Assembly: GCA_003169845.1 (NCBI GenBank)
Contig: PNAG01000026.1
Coordinates: 62,001-126,000, forward strand
Length of the DNA stretch: 64,000 bases
Origin: Candidatus Dormiibacterota bacterium
Lineage (GTDB): Bacteria > Chloroflexota > Dormibacteria > Dormibacterales > Dormibacteraceae
Direction: 5' to 3'
Shown: positions 12,001 to 24,000 of the stretch, piece after piece
How the letters are laid out: the number at the start of each line of letters is the position of its first letter
Position numbering within the stretch: the stretch's first letter is position 1
Position numbers and translations under genes: made by a program
The notes under the pieces: generated by a model
What the model saw: the letters and a program-made list of their open reading frames with translations, nothing else
Told to the model about the DNA's origin: nothing
Database searches by the model: none

Positions 12001-15000
12001 ATCACGAGCGGCAACAGTGTCAGCTCGGACGGCCAGGGCCGCAACGTCCACTGGAATTCGGACGTCATCGTTTACTCCGGCCCGCAGCCGCTCTTGGTCA
12101 TCGCACCGGATGGAACTGTGGCCACCGCAGTCAACATCACTGCCAACGGCGTCCACAACCCTGCCCCCACCGACCCGCTAAGCGCGCACAGCTACGTCGA
12201 GGTCAATGACATCGTCAACCACGACACGGGCGACATCTGGATGCAGAGCGGCGGCGGATCGATCGACGGCGGCGGCCTTATCGGCAGCCACTACTGGGGC
12301 ACGTTCACGTTCCGCCAGAACTACAACTCCGTCACTGTCATCAACAACTCGACTCGGCAGCTGCAGCTCGACAACATGACGGTGATCAACCTGACCACCC
12401 AGCCCAAGGTGACCTTGAACGCGCCATCGGTGTCGTTCAACGCGGACCTCGAGCAGAATGCCTTCCCGACCTCGATCACGCTGACCAACAACTCGGCGTC
12501 GGACATGCTATTCAACGGGACGATCGACAACCCGATCGGTGACACCGAAATCCTCAACGTCGGCGGCAGCATCCTGGCCGCGACGCTGCGCGGGCTTGGC
12601 TCGCTGATCCGCAGCAACATCCTCCACATCACCGCGTCCCTCGGCAACATCGGGTCGGCGGCGACTCCTTACCTGAACGTCGACCTGGTCCAGTGGGACG
12701 GGCACGTCATGGTGTTCACCGCCACCGCCGGCGGCGACATCAACCTCGACCTGCTGACGTCCGCCAGCGACGTGGGGATCGTCTACCCGCCCGTCCACAC
12801 CACTGTGAGCGGCCGCGGCCAGCTCCTGACCGGAACGGGTCCGGACACCCTCAGCGTCGCCTCGACAGGCGGCTTCGCAGGGAGCGGCACGTTCACCGCC
12901 GGCGGCGTCACGGGCAATTGCGCGTACACCGGCACGACCGCATCGTCGTTCACGGGCATCACCGGCTGCACGGGAACCCCGGCCGACGACGCCACGGTGA
13001 CCAACGCGGACGTCATCAACATCGGGCACATCGTTGCCGGGAACAATGTGAACATCCGGCTGAACACGACCCAGGACGCGGTCGGAACGCAAAACCTGCC
13101 GGGCATCAACTTCGTCGTGAATGGTGGTGCGCCGGTCACCTACTACAACCAGTTCAGCACCGAGAGCCTGCCGATCGAGAAGTTCAACCCAGGCGCCATC
13201 GGCGGCAGCCCGAACCCCATGATGAGCACGTACAACTTCACGTTGATCGACGCCGGAACCGCCGTGAGCAGCGGCATCAACGGCAGCATCGACGTCTTCA
13301 TGAACCCTGACACGGCCGGCTCGACGAACACCAATGTCATTGGCCTCGTCCAGGTCGAGCATCTCGGCAACCTCAACGGCGATATCAACGGGTTCTTCAC
13401 GCTGAACGAACAGTCCGGCGACATGCGCGTGGGGGTCATCAAGTCGAGCGACGACGATGTCACGCTGAACGCGCCCGGGGCGATCTACGACGCTCCCGTC
13501 GGCTCCTCCAACCCGCCGGCGGCGGGCGACCTGCCTCCGGCGTCCAACCCCGACGTGATCGGCGTCAGCATCAACCTGACCGCGACCCACGGCAGCGTCG
13601 GCCAGGACATCAACTTCCTCGAGATCCAGTCCTCGGTCGACCGGTTCGGCGTGCTGAACGCAAGCGCGCCGGGCGTGATCCGGATCACCCAGACGACCGG
13701 CGACCTGCACGTCGACACCGTCACGACCTGCTTCAGCGACAGCGCGACGACCTGCAACAACATCAGCCTGGCCAACGACGCCGGGTCGATCACCGACGGA
13801 CACAACGACGGGGCCGGCGGCAACACGCCGAACGTCATCGGCAACACCGTCGACCTGCAGGCCTTCGGCGGCAGCATCGGCGACCCGCTGGGCGCCAATG
13901 ACCTGAAGGTCTACTCGTCAGCCGGCACACCGTGTACGAGGAGCTTCACGCTCGCCTACCAGGACGCTAACTACCAGAACGCGTCCGCCGGCGAGCGGGC
14001 CGTCACGGCCACCTGCGATCTCGCCGCGCAGGCCGACAACAGCGTCTTCATCACCGAGACGCCCGGACCCGTCGCGATCGCCGCGCCGATGGACCTGCTG
14101 CTCGCACTGGCGCGCAACGGCAACGTGCGCCTGACCACGACCGAGACCGGAGTCGACGGCAACGGCGTGGCCGGCTCGAACGCATTCCCGTCCGCGGGCA
14201 ACGACATCCTGCTCATCCACAGCGGCAGCACGCTGGTGGTGGAGGGCTCGCCGCAGACCGTTCCGTTCGGCCTGGTCAAGGCTCAGAGCGGGAACGTCCA
14301 GCTGAAGGCGGCCGACGACATCGTCACCGACCCGAGCAGCCAGATCCTGGCCACAGTCAAGTCCGGAGACCCGGGCACCGGTACCACCGACCCCAACCAG
14401 CCGGTCAACCAGACCGGGAACATCGACATCTACGGCGACGCCCACGGCGCCGGAACCGACCCCAACCCGGCCAATGGCGACGGGACGGTGATCGTGCTCC
14501 GCGGCACCATAACCCCCGGTGCGCCCGCCGGGCTGACCCGAGTGTTCGGCAACGCCGAGGCGGACACGATCATCTTCGACCAGACCCTGCTCGGTGGCCA
14601 GACCCGCGCTTATGGCGACGGCACACCCACCGTGGCCGGCGTGCTGGCCGGGTTGTGCGCCGGCGGCACGCAGTGCAACGACACGTTCATCGTCAACCGG
14701 CTTCAGTCGATGGTGCCTGTCGGCCAGGACCAAGGCCTCGCCGACACGCTGACCCTCGACGGCCAGTCCGGCACGAACACCTACACGATCTACACGACCG
14801 GCAGCCAGTTCGGCTCGAACAACTACATGATCAACGTGCTCGGCTCGCACTCGCCCGCGGACGGCCAGGACACGTTGAACGTATACGGCTACGACACCTA
14901 CACGGCCGGCGCGCCGGACAACACCGGCGTCAACCTGGCCAACAGCCTCGAGTTCCCGACCAACGACATCTTCCTGCTCCGCAGCGTGCCGTTCATCACC

Positions 15001-18000
15001 GGCGAGACCTCGGCACGGCCTTCGATCTACGAGGGCGCCGGCCAGACGGCTGCTACCGCGCACGAAGGCTTCGTCGCCGTGCTGCACGCGTCGCTCAACC
15101 AGACCGAGGCCGTCGACTCGAACGGCAACCTCGTCAACGGTGGGCTGACCGGGGCATTTGGAGTCGAGCGTGTCAACTACGACAGCGCGATCAACGGCGG
15201 CGTCCACGTGTACGGGATCGGCGGCAACGACTACTTCGCCGTCGACGACAACGCCGCGCCGACCTACCTGGACGGCGGCTCAGGCGACAACAGCTTCCAG
15301 ATCGGACAGATCTACGGGCTGCGGCGCAACGCCGGGCCGGTCGCGTCTCCTGCACCGCCGCCGCCGACGTTCAACGGCTCCGGAAACCTGGCGGCCGAGA
15401 ACGTGTTCGACGTCGCGACGGTCGCCACCACTCGCGGCTGGCTGTCGCGCGGTGTCAGCTCGCCGCTGGTTGCACAGGGCGGGACCGGCAACAACATCTT
15501 CACGGTCTACAGCAACCACGCGGTCGTCCACCTCGAGGGCGACGGCGGGAACAACCTGTTCATCGTGCGGGGCTTCGCGCTGGCTCAGACCGACTCCGCC
15601 GGCAACCTGATCCTGCCGGGCGGCTGCGCCACCATCTCGGCGCCGTACTGCCTGCCGCTGCCGATCCTCACCAACGGCTTCTCGACCGCCGCCGAGACCG
15701 ACGTCCGGACCGGCGCCGGCAGCAACCAGGTCGAATACAACATGAACGCGCCCGTCTCGGTGGACGGTGGAACGGGCTTCAACAAGCTGATCATCCTGGG
15801 CACCGAGTTCGCCGACCACATCGTTGTCACCGACCACGGCATCTTCGGCGCCGGCATGTACGTCACGTTCCGCAACATCGAGGTGATCGAGATCAACGCG
15901 CTCGAGGGTAACGACACCATCGACGTGCTGTCCACGCCGCCTGGAGTGGCGATCCGCGTCATCGGCGGACTGGGCAGCAACCAGATCAACGTCGCCGGCG
16001 ATGTCAACGGCAATGTGTACTCGCAGGACATCAACGGCACCAGCTCGACGATCAACCACGACGTGCTGACCGCCGACCAGCTCTACAAGGACCTGGTGAT
16101 ACCCGGCGTGAGCCTGAGCGTCGCCCAGGCGTCGCAGGGAGCTGTGATCGTGACGGAGCACGCCGGCGGCACCGTGGTCTCCGAGAACGGCGGCTCGTCC
16201 GGCTCGATCGGCACGATCGACACCTACAACGTCCGCCTGGCGCAGATGCCGACCGGAACCGTCTACGTCGAGGTCACGGCCGAGGCGGACATCCTCCTGA
16301 ACCGCACCGGCAGCCCGCAAGGAGACTCGATTCTGCTCACCACGGGTAACGCCCCGACGATCGGAACAGGCAAGTCCAACTCGGACTTCTACCAGCACAC
16401 GATCTTCGACACCAGCGGGCTGGACGTCGCCAAGCGCGGTGTGGTGCTCGTCTTCGACGCGACCAACTGGCAGATCCCACAGCTCGTAGACGTCGGCGCG
16501 ATCAACGACCCCCTGAACGACGGCGTCCGCGTGTACGAGGTCAGCCACACCGTGATCAGCTCGGATCCATTCTTCGACGGCGCCCTCGTGCGCAACGTCG
16601 AGGTGACCAAGATCGATCCCGGCACGCCGGCCATCCTGGTCACCAACCTGGGTAACACCAACACGCCGGGCGTTTACGCGGACGGCGTGGCCAACGGCTC
16701 GACGACCCTCACGTCCCTGACGGCGACGTTCGTCAGCACCGACGTGGGCCAGGCGATCGTGGAGATCGACGGTCTCGGCAAGATCGCGGCCGGTACCACC
16801 ATCGCGACGGTGGTCAACGCCACGACCGTGACACTGTCGGTAGCGGCCGCCGCGGCCGCCGCAATCCTCTTCTCGCTGCCGAGCCGCGTGACGCCGCCCG
16901 CCAACTTCACCGACGGCGTGGCCAGCGGCACCAACAGCTTCACCTCGAGCTCGGCGAACTTCACGCTGAGCGACCTGGGCCAGCCCATCGCGGAGACCGA
17001 CGGCGGAGGCCACCTTGCCGGCAGCACGGTGATCATCGCCGTGAACAGCCGCACCAACGTGACCCTCTCGCCGAGCATCATCTCGGCCGCGAGCGGCATC
17101 ACGTTCGCGCTGACGAGCCGGCTCGCGGGCTTCGCCTCGTTCCGCGATGGCGGCACGACGGGTGGCACGAGCACCTTCACGTCAGGGGCCGCGGCGTTCA
17201 ACGCCGGCGACATCGGCCGGCCGATCATCGAGACCGACAGTGGCGGCCACATCGCGGCCGGAACAGTGATCGTCGCCGTCTCCGCAGACTCGAGGACCGC
17301 CACCCTGTCCGCGAACACGCTCGGAGTCGGTGCGTTCACGAAGATCGCCTTCGCGCTGTCCGCGCGCAACTCGAGCAACATCGTGCTCGAGGGCGACAGC
17401 ACGACGGGCATCGTCGGCCACTACTCCGTCACACTGGCCACGTCGCCTTCGGCGCCGACCACGGTGACGATCAGCCCAACCGACGGCTACGTGACGCTCT
17501 CGAGCACCGATCTGCGGTTCTCCCAGGTGACCGCGCCGGTCGGCGCGACCGCCGGCGTGTACGCCATCGCTTTCAGCGCCGGCGACTACAAGATCCCCGT
17601 CGTGATCCAGGTCGCGGCGTCGAACCTGTTCGCGCCGTTCGACCCGCACAACGAGTTCATCGGCCACACCGCGACGGCCGGCGCACCCGAGTACGTCAAC
17701 AGCCCGCCGGCGGTTCCGTCGATCAGCGCCACCCCGATGTTCTTCCAGATTTACAGCAACCGCGAGCCGAACGGCATCGTGCAGGCGCCGTCAGGCATGG
17801 TCGTGACCAAGTGCGGTGACGTGGCCTGCGACTTCGCCGGGCCGGGCTCGAGCTACGTGCTCCGGCTGACGACGGCGCCCACGCAGCCCGTCAACGTGGC
17901 GCTGATCGCTGACGGCCAGACCGACATCACACCTGGCGGCCGCGTCTCCAACACGCTGATCGGCGCCCAGTCCACGGTGGCGCTGTTCACCGGCAACATC

Positions 18001-21000
18001 ACGATCACCGGGAGCACGATCGCGCGCGCTGCCGGGTCTGAGCTGGGCAGCTTCTTGAGTGAGGGCTTCCAGGTCGGGCAGCTGATCACGATCAGCGGCC
18101 AGGCCGGCAACTTCACGATCGCCACCGTGTCCGACGCCTCGATGACGGTCACGCCTTCGGCCGCGGCCGGCGCCTACAGCGGCGTCACCATCAGCCGCGT
18201 CGTCAACCACGGCCAGTTCACCGGCGCCGTTACCTTCAACGACTGCGCCTTCACGGTCGGAGGCAATTGCCAGGGCACGCTGACCCGCGCCGACGGCTCG
18301 AGCTGGCTGGACGACGGCTTCCTCGAGGGCCAGCTGTTCCAGATCAACGGGAGCGGGCCGCTGTACAAGATCCAGGCCCTGACCGGCAGCCACGTCCAGA
18401 CCCTGGTCGTCACCGTCGCCGTGCACGACCCGACCACCGGGGTCGAGAGCGTCGCCAAGCTGCCGTTCGCCGGCACCGGCACGACGACCGCCACCTTCAG
18501 GCAGTGGGCGGCTCAGGTGGCCTTCACCTCCGGCAACTGGTACGTGCCTCTCGCGATCCCCGTCCTGGCCGACCCCTACTACAACGTCGCGACCGGCAAC
18601 GCGAACCTGCTCGAGTTCCCGAAGGTGCCGCACCTGCTCTCCAGCATCCGCGGACCGCTGTCGGTCGATGGCGCCGACCCCGGCAACGACCACACCCAGC
18701 TGGCGATGGCCGTGATGCTGCCCGCTGAGACGAACGCTCTGCCCTTCGGCATCGGCATCCAGCCGCCGGAGTCGCAGCAGGTCAACGTGCTGAACGTCTT
18801 TGACGACGGCTCGCAGCAGGACCAGACGGGCCAGGTCAGCTCGACCGTCGTGTCCGGGTTCGGCATGGGCCCCGGCGTCGACTTCACGAACCACAAGGGT
18901 TACGTGCCCGGCGACCCGCGGCACCCGACCTTCGGCGAGCCCGCGAAGTTCCCGAGTGGTATCAGCTTTGGCTCGATCACCATCGACCCGGCCAGCGGCA
19001 ACTTCCTGACCAATGCGAGCCTGTCGACGGTCCAGGTCCTGAACCTGATGGCGGGCCAGGGCAACGACCACATCACGGTCAGCGGCAGCCTGGTGCCGGG
19101 CCCGTACGCCAACTCCGACGGCAGCCTGACGACGAACGGCAAGGTCAACACGTTCGTCCAGGGCGGCATGACCCTGGTGCAGGGCGGCGGTGCCGCGCAG
19201 CTCAGCGTGGTCAACGGCACCTTCGACACGACGGCTACCACGATCAAGCGCGACGACAACCTGAACTGGGGCGACTACGAGTTCGCCATCGGCCAGGAGC
19301 TGCTGTGGAACGGCGTGCCGTTCGGAATGATCACCGGCGTGTTGGGCAGCACCCTGACGGTGGCCGGCGCTCCGCCGAGCATCGGAGCCGGCGTGACCGG
19401 CACGATCTCGGTGTTCGACCCGGCCACCAGGTCGACGAGCAGCTTCGTCTTCGCGGGCCACACCATCACCCGCGCCGACTTCCGCTCGTGGGCGGAGTTC
19501 GGGTTCGCGGTCGGCCAGTCGATCACGGTCGACGGCGTGCCGGCCGGCGTGGTGACGGCGCTGGGCGGCCCAACCAACGACGTCCTCACCGTCACCGGCG
19601 GCCTGCCGGCCAGTGGAGCCACGGTCGCCGCATACGACCCGATCAACCCGAACGCCATCCGGCTCGGTGGAAATGACATCACCGTCACGGGCGGTGGCGG
19701 TCCGGGTCCCGGGCTCACCCCGCCGATGCTCACCGGCGCGTTCACAGAGGCCGTCACGGGCACGTCCACCGAGACCCTGACCCGCACCGGCGGCTCGTGG
19801 ATCGCCGACGGCTTCGTCTACGGCATGGTGCTTCAGATCGCGGGCGTGCCGGCCTGGACCATCACCGGCGTTTCGGCCACCATCCTCGCCCTCAGCGGCC
19901 CGAACGGGATGCCGGCCGCGATCAGCACTGGGACGCAGCTCATCGGCTTCGCGCCCTCACCGCTGGTCGTTTACGGCAGCACATCGCAGGACGGCATCTG
20001 GTACAGCGGCGACGCGCACACCCTGTCCCAGCGCGACTTCGGTTCGACGCCGTTCCCGACCCAGCTCGGCAACGGCACGCCCGACTTCATCTTCCCGGTC
20101 GCGGATCCGTTCAAGTTCGCCGGCAACAACGTGATCGACGCGAGCCAGGACTTCCCCATCGCGAGCCTCGTGCCCGCGGGCCAGGCTCCGAACGTGGGCG
20201 TGCCAGAGGGCCAGGTGCCGAGCGCCGGCGTCATCCTCTACGGCGGCCCGGGCAACAACACCATCTACGGCAGCCAGGCATCCGACTTCATCGCGGGCGG
20301 CTCAGGCAACACGACGATCTACGGCGAGCGCGGCGCCAACCAGCTGCTCGGCAGCGATGGGATGAACGTCGACGTCATCACGCGGGCGCTCAGCTTCCCG
20401 ACTGCCAACACGAGCGTCTACCCGAACGCCGACCTGCTGCTCTGCGGCCAGACGCCGGCGCCGACCTGCAACAACCTGATCTACGGCAACGCGCCGGGCT
20501 CAGGCGAGGTGGTCACCGACCGCTTCGCGGACTACAACAACGTCATCTTCGGCGCGGACGGCATCGTGACCCAGGACACCAGGGAGGCCACCGTGGGCGT
20601 GCTCGGCGCCTCCCGCCTCGTGACGGGCCTGACGCTTGTCTCCAATGTCGCGACGGGTAAGGCAACGCTCACGTGCCCAACCGCCACCGGATGCTTCCTG
20701 CCGGGCGATGTGGGACAGCTCATCTCCGACAGCTATGGCTTACTCGGTGCGGGCACGACCATCTTCTCGGTCAACGGCACCGGGACAGTCGCCACGCTGT
20801 CGCGCAACGCGCTGAACGGCGCCACCACGAACGGCCTGTCGGTCATGGTCTTCAGCACCCGCGCGGTGATTGCGACGCTGACGTCGAACGCCGCCACGCT
20901 GAACAACGCGCTGCCGCCGAACACGACGAGCTCCGTGGCCACGCTCACCTGCGCAACGCCCTGCTTCCAGCAGACCGACGTCGGGCTGAACGTCGCCGAC

Positions 21001-24000
21001 GCGAGCAACGTCTACATCTCCGACGGCACCGTGATCGTCGCGGTCAACACGGCGGGCACCGTGGCGACCCTCTCGCGCAACGCGGTGGGCAACGTGAACG
21101 TGACACCGCTACGGGTCGTCGTCGGTCCTCCGCACGGCTACTGCCGCCCGTCTGGCACGGTCTCCAACACCCCGTACTGCAACGCGAGCGGCACGACGGT
21201 GTTCGGCGACGCGCGGGTCGAGAAGCTGCAGACGACCGGCGACATCCTGAGCATCTCCTCGACCAGGCCGCAGAACCACGGCAACGACACGCTGTACGGC
21301 TCTGGCGGGGACAACGTGATCGTCGGCGGCGACGGCATCAACAACATCCAGGGTGGGCCGGGCCGCAACCTGATCGTCGGCGGCAGCGTCTACCTCGACC
21401 GGACCACGCACCTGTTCAACTACACCAACCTGCGGTTCCAGGACCTCACCGGCACGCAGATCTACAGCAACGCCACCACCGGCACGATCCCTCTCGGCCA
21501 GTCCCTGAACGACGGCTCGCCGCAGAACGATCCGACCGGACACGGCTGGTGGGGTGATTTCCTGCTCTTGCTGTCCGTGCCGCTCGGCGACCCGCGCATG
21601 CCGCAGTTCCTGCAGGACTCCGCCTACAAGGGCGCCGACTACATCGCTGGCGGCCCCGGCAGCTCGATGATCTTCGGCGAGAGCAACAACAACATCATCC
21701 AGGCGCACGGCTCGATCGACATCACCGACGCGACGGCCGGCAATGCGTCGAACGGGTCGCCGTCGATCGGGACGGTGTTTGGCGGCGCCGCCACCTGCGC
21801 GTTCGCCGGCTTCTACCTCGGCAACCGGGTGGGCGCATGCCGCGACTCCAACAACGCACTTCTGATCAACCCCTCCCGCGACAACTACGCGCCGCTCGAG
21901 TACACGGCGACTGACGTGTTCACGTTCGGTGCGAACACGATCGTGCGCAGCGGCATGCTGTCGTGGAGCGACTTCGGCTTCGCGGTCGGCCAGACGATCA
22001 CGGTGGGCGGCGTCTCGGCCGGCGTGATCAGCGCGATCAGCTTCAGCACCCTGACGGTCACCGGCAACCTGACGCCCGGCTCCTCGACCGCGACGATCGT
22101 CGCGACCGACGGTCAGAGCTACGTCGAAGGTGGCCGCGGAAACAACACGATCTTTGCCAACCAGGGCCAGAACGACATCGTCGGCGGCAACTCCGACATG
22201 TTCAGCCTCACCCTGCCGAGCGAGCGGGCGAGCGGCTCGAACCTGATCTTCGGCCAGTCGGGTAACAACGCAGGCCGCGAGGACTGCGGCTCGGGCACGA
22301 TCAACGCCGCCAACCAGTGCATCACGTCAGCCAACGGCCACGCGCATGACTCGAACGTGATCGTGGCCAACAACGGCGACATCATGCGGCTGGTCGGGAC
22401 CAATGGAACCTACGGCGCCGCCAACGGCGTGGCGATGTCCATCGGCACGCTCAACTTCAACTACGACGTCTTCGGTTACGCGACCGCGAGTGAGCGGATC
22501 ATCGCCCGCGCCGTCACCCTGCTCGACAACACGCCGGGCGGCCCAGACCTGGCCGGTCAGCTGCCCAACCCGCAGGTCACCGGCAGCAAGGCGACCAACG
22601 GCGTCGGCGACATCGGCGGCACGCCGGAGACGGTCGACGGCGTGAGCCTGATGAAGGGCAGCGAGATCCACGCCGAAAGCGGTGACGCGTTCATCTACGG
22701 CGGCCCGGCCAACGACACGATTTACGGTGGCGGCCAGAACGACACGATCATCACCGGCTACGCCGACAACTGGGTCTCCGGTGGCTTTGGCGACCAGTGC
22801 ATCATCGGCGGCGGCGGCCGCTGCTTCGTCAGCCGCGACAGCTCCGACTACGGCGAGCCTCTCTACGGTGTGGACAAGATCCCCGCCGGCCAGATCAGCC
22901 AGCTGATCACAACGCCTGGCAACGTGCAGCAGGCGACCATCAACGTCCTTGGCGCCATCAAGTACACCGCGCTGCTGTACCCGTACAACTGGGACCCGAC
23001 CACGTGGGCATCACCCGGCCAGACGAACAACAACCCGACCTTCTCCACAGGCTGCAAGCCGAACACCGTGTGCCCGCACTACCAGCCGATGTTCGGCCAC
23101 AACGTGATCTACGGCGGTTGGGGCGGCGGCGTGATCCACGGCGGCCCGGGCCAGTCGGCGATCTCCGGTGCCGAGGCGCCTGAGATCGGCTACGCGAACA
23201 ACTACAACCTGAACGGCGACCAGCTCAACGTGGCGCCCTTCGCGACCACGCCGTTCGAGACCGACTGGTACCACCCGTTCAACCCGGGCAACCCGATGGG
23301 CTGGGTGCCGCAGACCGCGATCCTCCACGGCAACGCGAACCGCGCGACGCTATTGGGCAAGGCGGCCTACTTCAACACCGAGGATGTCCGGCGCAAGATC
23401 ATGCTCAACGCCGACGGCTCCAACTGCATGTGGGTGGCCGGATCGACGTGGCAGAGCTGCGCGTACAACTGGTTCCTCAACTTCGACCCGCAGGATCCCG
23501 GCCTGCCGCTCGACACCAAGTGGTACCCGGGCACCGGCCTCCCGCAGAACCCGGTCACCGGTGACAAGGCGATCTTCGGCGACCTCGGCAACGACTGGAT
23601 CGTCGCGGGCATGGGCCGGGTCCGCGTGTACGGCGGCTGGGGCAACGACGTGATCGACCTGCGCGCCAGCATGAACGTCGACGGCGGCCTGAACGACACG
23701 CCGGTCTTGAACCCGAATGGCACGCCCGGCACCCCGGCGTGGGAAGCCCTCGCCTTCGGCGGCGGGGGCCAGGACATCCTGTTCGCCGGCACGGCCGGAG
23801 ACCGCATGATCGACTGGGTCGGCAACCACAACAGCTACTTCGTGCCGTTCGGGCCGTTCGGCATGCCGACGGTCAGCCGCACGCTGCAGCCGCAGCTGCC
23901 CAACTTCCTCTACGCGCTGTCTCAGAGCGACGGCGCCGACCAGACGCTCGGCCCGCGCTACAGCGGCGACCCGGCGCGCAACGGCGAGCCGTTCGGCGAG

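Noticed and set aside
20239-23700. True RTX toxin with type I secretion signal
   Set aside because: The Gly-rich blocks are dispersed and often lack the calcium-binding Asp, and no secretion genes lie nearby.
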